Source: Larix kaempferi (taxonomy: Eukaryota > Streptophyta > Pinopsida > Pinales > Pinaceae). Taken from it: a DNA stretch of 64,000 bases. The translations under genes were made by a program, and so were the position numbers. Position 1 is the first letter of the stretch. The number at the start of each line of letters is the position of its first letter. Shown piece after piece: positions 1-11,069 of the stretch. Under the pieces are notes generated by a model. That model searched no databases and was not told the DNA's origin. It was given only the letters and a program-made list of their open reading frames with translations. The DNA lies in contig BSBM01000442.1 of assembly GCA_027924585.1 (NCBI GenBank), positions 6,882,001 through 6,946,000 on the forward strand, read 5' to 3'.

Positions 1-2019
1 GAGTGCAAAGTAAAGCAGACTTTAATGTTATTGAAATCATAGACAGTAGAAATCCATATTCTAATTGGGTATAGATTGGGCAATCGATAACTTCGCCATT
101 ATCAACTTGAAGAAGAAGCATATGACATTTGAAGGACAAGATATCAGGGTCATCGCACCCTTGGATCCTTTGCAGGGACCTAGATATATTGAACCAGTAA
201 GAGAAGAATGCAGAGCTCAAGATCTTGATCACATCTACAAGATGACAGTGAATCAAGCAGACTACATCAGTCCTACTGACGATGGGACATTGAGCTGGAG
301 ATGTGACAGTTCTTGTCTATCGGAGTCAGACACAGGATTGGAGAATTGGCAGAGTCGAATACATGAAGTATCACCAAGACAATGTGCGACGTTCACTAAG
401 TCACCGCGCTGGATTGGAAAAGAGGTAAGCCCAATCCCTACTTATGAAGGTCTAGGAAATATACATGCATTCCTCCATGAATATCTAGTTTCAGTTCCAG
501 TAGAACATAAGTTAGCTACGTTAGACACAACACTGCGTGCTACACCTGCTAGATGGTGGGCTGCACATAAGCAAAATCTGAACACATGGGAAGAATGTAA
601 GCACATGATGGAGATCAGATTTACAGAACAAACTGAGATTGTGCAAGAAAAATATAATGGACAGATTGATCCTAGAGATCACATAGAGCTTTGTTTGAAA
701 GCATGGATACATAGACCACAAGCAAAGTGGGTTCATATGTTTGTGCACACATTGGAGAAAATTCCAAAGAATTGGTACACAGAGGCAGAACTTCGCAGAG
801 GAACGATAGAATGGTCAAGTCTAACAAGGGACTTCCAAGCGACTTTTAGTTTTGAGGATGATTGTCCAAGTATCCACGAGGCTTTGCAGATAATCAAAAC
901 ATAAGGTATTCACTGATGCACTATTACCTGTGTATAAACAACCAGATTGGGAATACAGTTAGAACATGCCTTGGAATGTTACAACGTCGCATTAGATAAC
1001 GACAAAGATGAAGATCCGCGCGATGTAAACATACCTGAGTCTGAAGGAAAGTGTGAAGTAGAAGGACCTGACTTATAAATTCCAGAACTCAGTAGTCCTG
1101 TGAAGACTAGAAAGGTCAATATTGGTACTGAGAATGAACCGAAGTTTGCCTCTGTAGAGGATTATTGGGATGAAGAAACAATAGGACAGATTGTAGACCT
1201 ACTGCGCGAATATCAAGACCTATTCCCTACCAAGTTCTCTGAAATGAAAGGCATTTTAGGTGACTTGGGAGTTATGAAAATACCTCTCAAGCTAGATGCG
1301 AAGCCTATCATGCAAAGACCCTACAGACTGAATCTCAGATACAAAGAGCGAGTAAAGGCAGAGCTTGATAAGATGCTTGATGCAGGAATTATTGAGCCAA
1401 TAGAAGAATCATAATGGATAAGTCCCATGGTTATCCAGGATAAGAAAGCTAAAGGCGAGATCAGGATCTGCATAGATCTCAGGAAGTTAAACGATGCCTC
1501 GTTGTATGATCCATTTCCTACTCCATTCACAGACGAAGTGCTAGATAATGTTGGAGGAAATAAGCATACTCCTTCACCAATGGATTTTCTGGATATCATC
1601 ATATCAGAATTGCTACAGACATAAAACAACATTTGCAACTGAATGGGGATCATTTCAGTACACAGTTATGCCCTTTGGTTTGAAAAATGCACTTGCTATA
1701 TTTTCCAGGGTAGTTGTTGCTGCATTTAAAGATTTTATCCACAAATTCTTAGAAGTGTATTTTGACGATTGGACAGTATTTGGTTTACTGAAGAATCATT
1801 ATGTGAACTTAAGAATGATGTTAGTGAAGTGTAGACATCATCGGATCTCCCTGAATCTGAAGAAGTGTATTTTATGTGTTCCTTATGGTACACTATTGGG
1901 CCACATTGTATGTAAACAGGGATTGATGGTTGATCCAGCAAGATCACAGTTATAGTCAACCTATCAGCACCTAGTTCAGTAAAACAGCTACGCACTACAT
2001 TGGGACACACATTGTACTA
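1..2019 (+). pseudogene. pol: Element A pol, 5' part: protease tail, Gag-like modules, RT (decayed)
   Basis: The piece opens in the end of the aspartic protease region (DWAIDNFAIINLKKK, matching B at about 6598). The Gag-like modules follow at 400-904. After a linker come RT segments at 1100-1414, 1427-1624 and 1640-1955. RT shows PYRLN, WISPMVIQDKK, RICIDLRKLNDAS, MPFGLKN and the catalytic YFDDW near 1757-1771. Relative to B there are stops at 901 and 1411, a frameshift near 1580-1625 that destroys the TDGFSGYHQI block, and another near 1945. The frame is cut at 2019 by element B and continues at 15511. All are loss-of-function changes. Confidence 0.88.
400..904 (+). pseudogene. Two Gag-like modules between protease and RT (element A copy)
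   Basis: From SPRWIGKEV (about 403) the protein reads like two successive capsid-type Gag units. The first has TPARWWAAHK, then NTWEECKHMMEIRF, the pattern of a small/Trp/Trp block followed by a Trp-containing helix and RF. The second begins KYNGQIDPRDHIE and continues WVHMFVHTLEKIPKNWY, then a RRGTIEWSSL block and ATFSFEDD. Both resemble the plan of the Retrotrans_gag family, but this is by eye only. The same arrangement is in element B at 6900-7458, so it predates the split of the two copies. The segment ends with a stop at 902. Confidence 0.6.
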
Positions 2020-3565
2020 TGTTGGGTGGGTCCCAAGTTGGAATATTTACACAAGTACTGGAAAGCGCGCAATGCGCGTTGTGGCAGGGCATGGGGGAAG
2101 TTTTGAAAATTGCGCATGTCGTGCAGCGGCAATAGTTAAGGCAGGGTTGTGCAGTACATAGATGCACAGGAGCTAATTTTGGTAAGAGATACAGGTAAGG
2201 GTCAGACGAGGAAGTGACCTATTTTGGGTAAGGGACAAATGGAAGGCAAAAGAAAGCGACCTGCTAAGGAGAGTGGCGGCAAGCGGTTGAGAAGCTAGGC
2301 CACTACGCCGATGGTGACAGGCAGGCGGAAGGAGTGGAAAGGGATAGGCCATGATGCAGTTACAACTGTTTGGTGACTGCGGCTATCAGACAAGCGTGTA
2401 AGCCACGAGTGGCCCAACTGGAAGGCCTGGAGCAGGCGGAGCAAGCTGTTGATGGCGACAACTAGGGTGGTAGTTAGCCACGCCAGTTTTGGAAACCTTA
2501 GGGTTTTGGCCTACTGATTGTAAAGACATGACCCATGGGCGTGATCTATAAATAAGGCACGATTTTGTAAGGGAAGGGTTACTCTTCAATTTTGGTCATT
2601 GTTGAACATTGTTAGAATCTTTCGAAGCTTGAAGCTATTGTAAAGGCTTTGCAGCTGAGTGCGTAGAGACCTATCTGAGAGAGAAGAAAGTCTGCAGCTG
2701 AGTGCGTAGACTAAGAAATGTTGTACCCTTCCCAAAAGACTAATTTAACAACAGTTCTTGTGGATGTAGCCTCCATCCTGGGGGTGATCCATGTTAAAAT
2801 TCTGTGTAGTGTGATTGTTGTGTGTTTGCAACTGTTCATTTGCTTAGTATGGATGTTTAATACCACAGTTATTTGTTCTGTGATTGCTTTTATATGTATT
2901 CGCCGCAATAATGATGGGAATAATATGTTGAGTAATACATGTGTGGATGAAGGTTAAGTATTCAACACTTCTATGTCTATGAATGTATGAATCTATCTGT
3001 TAATCACATAGTTGAACACTGAATTTGAGTGCAGCATTGGAGCGCGTAGTATTGTATGTTTTATTCAATTGCATGCACTATAACGATAATAATCTAAAGT
3101 GTGTCGAATGGGTAAATATCGTTAAGTAAGATTGGTTAGAGTTAGTCACTTCTGAAGTAGACGCGCAGTCTAGTTGATGCGCTGACCCATCAAGAGTCAC
3201 TGCAAGGTAAGCTGTTAATAGCTTATCGTCATAACACAGGAAGTATCCAATACCGCGTAGTCCTTGGTTGTGCAAGCACCTTTGCTTGCCGAAGTATCCG
3301 ACGCGAAGTAGAGACTTCATGCAGTCTTTTGTCCGCAGGAAGAGTCCCTTATGGCACTGCTCTTCAGTTCCCTTTTACACTCGCATCACCAGGTTGTGGA
3401 AACTTGATTCTACAACCACCCTGTCAGCTTCGCCTCAGGTGAGACCGCAGGCTGCTCGCAGCCTGTTGCCGAAAGGGCCGGTGAATAGGGGTTTTGTTGG
3501 TTCCTTGAGTCGCGAAGTACCTGGGTCTACATTGGAAACCTCTAGCTCAGTTATATACGCCAACA
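2020..3565 (+). repeat. Element B 5' LTR
   Basis: The 1546-bp repeat matches 13946-15510 along its length. It starts TGTTGGGTGG and ends GCCAACA. It contains a TATA box at 2547-2554 that should drive the genomic transcript. A 79-codon hydrophobic reading frame at 2718-2957 recurs in the 3' LTR but not clearly in A's LTR, so I do not call it a gene. Confidence 0.93.
2547..2554 (+). promoter_or_regulatory. TATA box of element B 5' LTR
   Basis: TATAAATA lies about 530 bp into the LTR and is followed by AAGGCACGATTTTG. The same element is at 14484-14491 in the 3' LTR, and a TATAAAA is at the equivalent place in A's LTR (47894-47900). Conservation of position among three LTRs supports a real core promoter. 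Confidence 0.7.
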
Positions 3566-3567
3566 AA

Positions 3568-3585
3568 TGGTTTCGTTGCTCGGCT
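3568..3585 (+). other. Primer binding site of element B
   Basis: TGG begins two bases after the LTR end and is followed by TTTCGTTGCTCGGC. Position and the TGG start (complement of tRNA CCA) fit a PBS. I cannot assign the tRNA with confidence. Confidence 0.6.
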
Positions 3586-4142
3586 AAGACTCAATGACGC
3601 GATAGTGTATTTGGAAAGTAATGTGTGACGAAGAATACCAGTTCCCATTGGGTTCAGACAATTGGCATCCTGAAAAGAAAGAGAGCTGGGATTGGTGCGA
3701 TAAGATCGAAAGAGATTTTGCAAAGAAAGAGAACAAACAACCGCGTCTCTCTGACGTATAGTGGTTAAACAAATATTTGTGGAAAGATATTCATGAGATA
3801 TTTTGGGATTCGTTTGGAAACGAGCTACACTGATATAGTGACTCGCGGAAAATAAAACCTGTTTTCAAGGAGGAGTACCTACAGAGTGGACTCCAGAGCT
3901 CACAACGCAGCTCAAAGCAATAGACATCCCACTGTCGCGAGCAATCGACTTCTGGGTTAATAGCAAACTTGAAGGATTTGTGACCGATTTTGCTGTAGAT
4001 ACACTGAAATCCTACAACCAAGCTGAAGCATACTTTTTCAAAGGATTTAGAGGTAAGTACCTGAACAATCTTAGTCTAAACATTAAAATGCTTTTAGCTA
4101 AGAAAGGCGTCTTAAGAATGCAGTAATATTTTTGCATCTGTC
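3586..4142 (+). other. Element B leader, no gene seen
   Basis: About 560 bases lie between the PBS and the first gag-like ATG at 4143. Short open stretches suggest an extended, decayed Gag N-terminus, but I find no recognisable domain or sustained frame. Confidence 0.5.
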
Positions 4143-5785
4143 ATGGTAGAAAGCATATTTAGTGACTCTAATGAAGAAACCCATAATCTGAGAAGTGGAA
4201 AGCGATATAAGTTTAATAAAGAGAAGAATCTCGGAGGACCTGGACTCCGCGTGGATACCGAAATCCCATGTGACCTTAACAATCAGACCGCGTCGTCATC
4301 AGCTACCATCCACCCTATCACACCTCAGAACCCACCGGTCGCAGAAATCGTGCCACCCCTATCTCAGAACCCACCCGCTGCAAGTGTAGCGCAGCCCACC
4401 CCGCAGAACGTAGATACTGCTAGCACCGCAGGAGTAGGTACTCAGACCATCCCAACTCAGACTATTCCAGTTCAGAATACCGAGTCTCAGAATATCCTGT
4501 AGAATACCACTATTTCGAGTAATACCTTTATTTTTTCCGCTCAGACTCCCCCGCAGAATCATAGCACTATTCAGGGTGCTACACAACTAGGAAGGAGAAT
4601 GATAGATAATGATATAAAACTGCTGATATTCAAAGGAACGGGTCTAGAAGACCCTGATCAGCACTGGTTTCTATGTGAAGCCGTATGGAGTGTAAAGCAG
4701 GTTCAGGATGATGCTGAGAAGAGAGCGCATCTCATCACTAATTTAAGAGACAGAGCCTTGCATTGGTTTATGAAATATTCTCAGGCACAACCAAGAACCC
4801 TAACAGAAATTAAGGTTGCGCTCATAGCAGAGTTTAAGAAACCGAAATTAGAATCACAGTGCATAACATAATTAAAGGAAATCAACCAAAAACCTACCGA
4901 AATGGTTTGGGAATTTCACCAAAAATTTAAGACATTGCTAGACCAAGTGAGCTTTGAGATAGCCCCACAACAGCATAAGGAGTGGTTCATCGCTGTGCTG
5001 TTGCCCCACATCAGACAACCACTGATACAATAGAAAGTTGCATTGCAGGCAGAGGCCTTAAAGATCACAATGAAGCTGGAGGATTTACCGATTGGAGAGA
5101 GTAGTTCTGGGATGTCACAGATCCAGAACCAGTTAACCACCTTGACGTTATAATTGCAAGGTATGAAGAATGGAAAAGAACATAGATATGAATAGAGACA
5201 CAAAGTTTGGTGCACAGGATGCAAAGGAGAGGGCCACACCAGAGAACATTGCCCTCTATTTCAAGATTATCTTAACAGTGGTGCATTGAACCTAATGAAT
5301 ATGAATCAGAACCAGGCGTCGTGGTGTGAAATTTGTAGAAGCAGAGGACACAGACCTGAAGACTGTTACCTAATACAGAAATACGTGAAAACACAAAAAA
5401 ACTTATATTGTAATTTCTGTAAATCAGTTGGACATGACGAATCCAACTGTCGCGCATATGAGCTAATGAATGAAAGAAAGCGAGATATGCAAGCGATGTG
5501 AAGTGCTGGAATGTACCGCGCCCAAGAAGAAAATCAGCCAAAACAAAACAACGCCCACTATGATCAGGGTGGATATAGAGGCCGTGGTGGTGGATACCGC
5601 GGCAGAGGAAGAAATGCTGGCCCAGCGCAGGGAAGAGGCCAAGGCCAGGTAATATGTACAAATAATATTACCAGGTCATGTATCTCGAGATTGTACAAAT
5701 CCATGCACTATGTGCAACTACTGTAAATCATTTGAGCATGTTATTGAAGACTGTCCTGTACTAGAGGTAGAAATGCATAAATGAA
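4143..5785 (+). pseudogene. gag: Element B gag: capsid domain, several zinc knuckles, RGG box
   Basis: The frame starts at 4143 (MVESIFSDSNEET). A Pro/Gln/Thr-rich linker follows (4280-4600), then the capsid-type Retrotrans_gag domain at about 4620-5060 with FKGTGLEDPDQHW, LITNLRDRALHWF and IAEFKKP. Three CCHC knuckles follow: WCTGCKGEGHTREHC (about 5209), WCEICRSRGHRPEDC (about 5322) and YCNFCKSVGHDESNC (about 5407). An RGG box (YRGRGGGYRGRGR, about 5571) comes next. Then a GHVSRDC remnant (about 5670) and a full CNYCKSFEHVIEDC knuckle (from 5713). Stops at 4501, 4869, 5030, 5150 and 5192 and frame changes after 5500 inactivate it. The product would be the structural RNA-binding protein of the virus-like particle. 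Confidence 0.85.
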
Positions 5786-6063
5786 TAAGGACAGAACCAC
5801 CAAATCCCGACATTCAGTTCATCACAGCAGAGAGAAGACCTGCGGATCCAAGTGTAAATGTGGTAACGTGTAGTGGCACTGATACAGGAAGAGAGGGAGG
5901 CGCAAAAGCTTTGACTTCTGGAACGCGCGATCCTCAGCATATTCCTGGTGAACCAGTAACGATTAGAAAATCTTCTGGGAAGACACCTGGCTTGGACCTA
6001 TAGAAAAATAAAGGAGCATTTACAGAAGCACGGGATATCCTTAGAGAGTCCGCACCTGGGTCG

Positions 6064-6760
6064 ATGAGAATCCCGTTGCACAACGAAGCACCGCAAATAA
6101 AGGATATGCCAGCAACATATGATCACACAGGCATTGCAACAGATAAAGGTACCTTTGTTGCGAAGTTCCTACGGAGCTGCAAGAAGTTATTGAAAAGCGC
6201 AGATGCTTTCATGGAATTTGAAAAACTACTCAGGAAGTACGAGCCACGCAGTGAGAAGGGGGCTGCCCATGGAGCAGTCCATAATATTCAGAGTCCTAAA
6301 AGAACAAGAAGGGAAATGAGGCTCATTGCACATATTGGGGACTATGAGATGGATGAGATCATTCTTGATCTTGGTTCCGAAGTAAATGTCTTGATCAAGC
6401 AGACATGGCATCAGATGGGTAAACCAAAGTTATAGTGGTCACTACTGCAGTTAAGAATGGCTAATCAAGGGATAGTTATACCTTTGGGGAGATTACCCAA
6501 CACCATCGTTGACATTGACGGGGTGTGCAGCTATGCAGATTTCGACGTGATTGAAATCATGGATGACAACCATCCTTATCCAGCATTGCTGCGTATAGAT
6601 TGGGCAATGACTAACTCTGCCATTATTGATCTAAAGACTTTGAAAATGATATTTGAAGGCAATGATATCAGGGTCATCATGCCATTGGACCCCTCGCAGG
6701 GTGAACGATACGTTGAACCGATTCAGGAGGAATCCCGAGCCCAAGACTTGGACAGTATTT
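6064..6760 (+). pseudogene. pol: Element B protease region of pol
   Basis: The frame from 6064 contains an aspartic protease core with the flap-side motif IILDLGSEVNVL near 6360 (DLGS at the DTG/DSG catalytic position) and, after a TAG at 6433, the hydrophobic GVCSYADFDVIEIMDDNHPYPALLRIDWAM segment typical of the protease C-terminal half in this group. It would process Gag-Pol. The region 5790-6063 before it is an uncertain Gag-Pol junction with scattered stops. Homology to A begins in this segment at about 6560. Confidence 0.75.
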
Positions 6761-6899
6761 ACAAGATGACAACTAATGCTACTGACTATATTAATCCAAC
6801 TGTGGATGGAACACTCAGCTGGCGCTGTGATAACTCACATTTTAGACTCCGATGCAGGACTGGAAAACTGGCAAAAGCAGACTGCATGAAGTATCTGCC

Positions 6900-7458
6900 A
6901 GAAGATGCACGCACGCGGATCACAAAGTCACCCCGCTGGATTGGAAAAGAGGTAACTCCAATCCCTACATATGATGGTTTATCTAAAGTTTATTGCTTTA
7001 TCAAAGAATATACTGCAGCAGTTGCAGATGAATACTGCGTATCAGCATTAGACATGGCACTGCGCGAGACACCTGCTAGATGGTGGGCCGCACATAAGAA
7101 GACATTGACAACATGGGATCAGTGCAGAATTAAGATGCAAATCAGGTTTGCTGAGAAGGTTATGCTACCTTTTACAAAATACAATGGACAGACAGATCCA
7201 AGGGATCATATTGAATCTTGTTCAGAAGCTTGGGTGGAAAGGCCTTAGACTGAAAGGGTGCATCTGTTTGCGCACACATTGGAGGAACCGATTCCGAAGA
7301 AGTGGTACCTAGACCTGGAGTTGCTCAGGGGCACAACGGACTGGTCTGTCCTAACTGCGTGCTTCCAGCAGGATTTCAGTTTCGAAGACGAACATCCGAG
7401 TATCAATGATGCGCTGCAGGTTATTAAGGATAGAATATTTAAACCAGATTGCACTTAG
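6900..7458 (+). pseudogene. Two Gag-like modules between protease and RT (element B copy)
   Basis: After SPRWIGKEV the first module has IPTYDGL, RETPARWWAAHKK and TTWDQCRIKMQIRF. The second has KYNGQTDPRDHIE (about 7177), a TAG at 7246-7248, HLFAHTLEE, PKKWYLDLELLRGTTDW and FQQDFSFEDE. Their spacing of small/Trp/aromatic helices looks like the capsid domain of plant Gypsy Gag proteins, which is a surprising place for it because the canonical capsid is already in gag at about 4620. The frame closes at 7458. The assignment is by eye; a profile search is needed to settle it. Confidence 0.6.
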
Positions 7459-8600
7459 GGAAACATGACTCTAGAAGAATTCTTTGGAGCAAACAACGTA
7501 CCCGTGCGCCTACAACCAGAATGGGAAGAACAACTAGAGCACTCTCTTGACTATTATCACATTGATTAGGAATGAGAGGATAAAGTAGACAAAGATGAGG
7601 AGGACCTGCACAACATACAGATACCTAAATCAGAGGGATCGCGAGAGGTTGAAGGACCTCCACTGGAAATTCAAGATATGAGTGGACCTGTGAAAACAAG
7701 AAAAGTGAAAATTGGCACCAGCGAAGAGCCAAAGTTCGCAGCTATTGGAGATTATTGGGATAAAGATACAATTGAAGAGGTCGCGGGTATACTACAAGAA
7801 TACCGAGAATTATTCCCGACCAAGTTCACAGAGATGAAAGGTATTCTGGGAGACTTAGGAGTGATGAAAATTCCTCTTACGCCCGGCGCGAAGCCTGTTA
7901 AGCAACGACCATATAGACTGAACCCACGTTGCAAAGAATGAGTTAAGGTAGAACTCGATAAGATGCTCGATGTAGGGATCATTGAGCCAGTTGAAGAATC
8001 TGAGTGGATAAGCCCGATGGTTATCCAGGATAAGAAAACGAAGGGTGAGATCAGGATTTGTGTGGATCTCATAAAGTTGAATGATGCTTCGATACATGAC
8101 CCATTTCCTACCCCTTTCATAGATGAAGTGCTTGATAATGTTGGAGGGAATGAGGCCTATTCTTTTACTGATGGATTCTCTGGATACCACCAAATCAAGA
8201 TTGATAGCACAGATAGACACAAGACCACTTTTGCTACAAAATGGGGGTCGTTCCAGTACACAGTGATGCCTTTTGGGCTGAAGAACGCACCTGCCATACT
8301 TTTCAGAGTGGTAGTCGCAGCATTTAAAGATTTCATACACAAGTTTTCAGAGGTTTATTTTGATGATTGGACTATTTTCAGTTTACTGAAGAACCATGCC
8401 GCGAACCTTAGGATGATGTTGGAAAAATGCAGACAACATCAAATCTCATTAAATCTGAAGAAATGTATTTTCTGTGTTCCCTATGGAATTTTGTTGGGAC
8501 ACATTGTGTGCAAACAGGGCTTGATGGTAGATCCTGTGAAGATCGCAATCATTGTAAACTTGCCCACCCCAAATTCAGTCAAGCAGTTGCGCACCACATT
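7459..8600 (+). pseudogene. pol: Element B reverse transcriptase
   Basis: An acidic linker with several stops (7459-7680) leads into the RT from about 7690 (VKTRKVKIG). Recognisable RT blocks are LFPTKFTEMKGILGDLG, PVKQRPYRLNP, WISPMVIQDKKTKGEIRIC, FTDGFSGYHQI, YTVMPFGLKNAP, catalytic YFDDW at 8356-8370 and SLNLKKCIFC. A TGA interrupts at 7939-7941. The frame from 7963 runs open to 8775. The enzyme would copy element RNA into DNA in the cytoplasmic particle. Confidence 0.9.
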
Positions 8601-9198
8601 GGGGCATACCGGATATTACAGGAAATTCATAAAAGGGCATGCGCAGATAACCGCAGCTATGGAGAAGTTGCTAAAGAAAGACGCGCCATTCATCTGGAAC
8701 GAAGAGTGCGAACAAGGCTTTGATACATTAAAAGAAAAGATGGTCACTGCGCTGATCCTAGTTTTTACGGACTAGGAGAAGCCATTTCACGTCCATGTTG
8801 ACACTTCATGTATATCATTGGGTGTTGTTCTTGCTCAGCCAGGAGAGGGAGGTATTGATCATCCCATTGCATTTTCCAACAGAAAGCTATCATCCACTTA
8901 GAAGAACTATACCACTACTGAGCGAGAAGTTCTCGCTATGGTCTATGCGTTGCAAAAGTTTAGACATTACTTGCTTGGTGCGCATTTCTCCATGTTCATT
9001 GACCATTCTGCTTTGAAATACCTGGTCAATAAGCCAGTGTTAGGGGGGCGCATATGCAGATGGTTACTACTCTTTCAGGAGTATGACTTTGAAATTGTGG
9101 TCAAGCCAGGCAGATTGAATTTAGGACCTGATCATCTATCAAGGATTGAGTCAGGAGAGGAACCTATGAATCTGGAGGACAATCTGCCTGATGTGTAG
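8601..9198 (+). pseudogene. pol: Element B connection and RNase H domain
   Basis: The frame follows RT through GYYRKFIKG, LLKKDAPFIW and a TAG at 8773-8775 that replaces the Trp seen in A (PEWSKP). The RNase H core then shows the catalytic Asp in HVHVDTS (about 8800), Glu in TEREVLAMVYALQ (about 8920), Asp in FIDHSALKYLVN (about 9000) and the last acidic block GPDHLSRIE (about 9130). The frame shifts around 8900-8940. The stop is at 9196-9198. It is the gypsy-type RNase H that degrades RNA in the RNA-DNA hybrid. Confidence 0.85.
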
Positions 9199-10380
9199 TT
9201 GTTTTCTATACAGGCTGCCGATGACTACTATAAGGACATCATTGAATTTTTAACCAGAGGGTTGGCACCTCAAGAGTTCACTACCCAGCAGAAGAAGCAG
9301 CTGGTAGTGCAAGCAACAAACTTCACTATAATCACAAGTCAACTATACAAGTTGGGACTGGATGAAGTACTGTGCAGATGTGTACTAGAGCATGAGAAAC
9401 CATTCATATTAGCTGATGCGCATTCAGGACTTGTAGGAGGCCACTATGCAGGCATAGATACTGCGCAGAAGATATTGCGCACAGGGCTATGGTGGCCTAC
9501 CATCCATAAGGATTCGAAGGAACATTGCCAGAGTTGTGATGTTTGTCAAAGGACAGGGAATCCATCGCGCAGGGACAAAATGCCCTTAAATCCACAGTTA
9601 ACATTACAGGCATTTGAGAAATGGGCTATTGATTTTGTGGGTCCTATTAACCGACCAGGGAAGAGAACTGGTGCGAGATTCATTATTACTGCTACTGACT
9701 ACCTCATCAAATGGGCAGAAGCAAAGCCCGTGAAAGATTGTAGTGTGGCTACAGCCGCATAGTTTATATATGAAAATATCCTTACAAGGTTCGGATGCCC
9801 GAAAATTTTGATGAGTGATCAGGGCACTCACTTTTTGAATAGAACCATTGAAGCTTTGACCAAAGAGTTCCATGTTCATCATCAGCATAGCACGCCTTAT
9901 CATCCACAGGCGAATGGAACTATTGAAGCATTTAACAAAGTGTTGGAGAATGCGCTAACCAAGATATGCAATGTCAATCGGGATGATTGGGACCTACGCA
10001 TTCCATCTGTATTATGGGCGTACAGAACTACCTGCAAGAAACTAACAGGGCACACACCTTTTAGGTTGGCTTATGGGCAGGAAGTAATAATTCCAATGGA
10101 ATATATCGTTCCTAGTTTGTGCATAGCAGCATTTACAGGCATGGCAGATTGCGCAGCGCTAGAAGAAAGGCTCCCACACTTGGTTGGGCTGGAGGAAGAT
10201 CACTTCATCGCAGGCTTCCACCAACAAGTATAGAAAGAGTGTGAAAAAGCATGCCACGATCGCCATATCAAGAACAAGTCTTTCCAGTTAGATACGTTAG
10301 TTGGAGATACCTTGCTAAGTTTGATAAATATTAGCAGACTAAAGCTTTACCGCGATAGTCCGACTGCGCAGAATCCTGTA
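9199..10380 (+). pseudogene. pol: Element B integrase with shortened C-terminus
   Basis: The HHCC zinc domain is at about 9418-9550 (HSGLVGGHY, then CQSCDVCQ). The DDE core has Asp at 9631, Asp at 9817 and Glu at 9925, giving the D-x35-E spacing. TAG stops fall at 9760 and 10231. The C-terminal domain is much shorter than in A: A carries LGDLVLLYDSKFMKLPRKF and MHWLGPYVVKHV, whereas B passes directly from SFQLDTLVGDTL to SRLKLYRDSP, so roughly 130 bp are missing at about 10300-10330. The product would insert the element's cDNA. Confidence 0.9.
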
Positions 10381-10382
10381 TG

Positions 10383-10912
10383 ATCAAGGAGGTGTACTGC
10401 GCAACACCGCCGAAGTTGTGCGTGCGAAAGAAAAAAGAAAAGCAGTTGCGCAGAACATGTCAAAATGTGAGTCGCACAGTGAATCCAGAACGACAGCTGC
10501 GCAGAAGAGCAAGTAGCATGCGCGCCCGGAAGCGACACTCGTACGAGACCGCCAGCACATCGTGACTGAAGTTGTTACTGTTACAATCATCGACTAGTTA
10601 GTGGGCCGTTAACCAAATTGGCGGCAAGGGCACAATTCAAAATTTAAGAGCGGATGAGACACTTTAGAGCACCATAAAGACCGACATGACCGATATAGCA
10701 CCGAAGTCCAGCTGGCAGGCTGAGCAGTTAACGCTGACTGGATGGAGTTGACAGTTTGGCTGCCTGGCAACCTTTTGGCATTTAAGGAAACATAATTCAC
10801 ACGATGGAAAAGATTGGATGGTAGGGCCGAAATCATAGGGTGATTTGGATAATAAATATGGCATCAAGTGCCTCAGCAACCGCCGAAGGCCACATCCCAA
10901 ACCAGCTTAGGC
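10383..10912 (+). other. Element B spacer between integrase and 3' ORF, no gene
   Basis: About 530 bases without a sustained frame in the element's sense direction. It is the counterpart of 17357-17806 in A. It ends in a TATA box, so it may act as promoter DNA for the 3' ORF. Confidence 0.5.
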
Positions 10913-10920
10913 TATAAATA
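10913..10920 (+). promoter_or_regulatory. Internal TATA box ahead of element B 3' ORF
   Basis: TATAAATA in the context GGCTATAAATAGACC lies 157 bp before the ATG of the 3' ORF. Element A has the same word in the same place (17807-17814), which is the main reason to think it is a working internal promoter rather than a chance match. Confidence 0.6.
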
Positions 10921-11069
10921 GACCTCATTCGGATAATTCTCCATGTTACGAGGTCTTTGCCATTGCTTGAACTCTCAGAGAGCCGAGCGAAGAAGAGCAG
11001 CGTATGAGCGAGCCGAACGATTTGCTGGAGCTATTTTGGTTATTTGAGCAGTCAAGGATTCTAGGAGTT

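Noticed and set aside
2718-2957. 79-codon hydrophobic ORF in B's 5' LTR, repeated at 14655-14894 in the 3' LTR
   Set aside because: The two copies share descent from one LTR, so conservation is not independent. A's related LTR does not keep the frame. It lies downstream of the TATA box in transcribed LTR.
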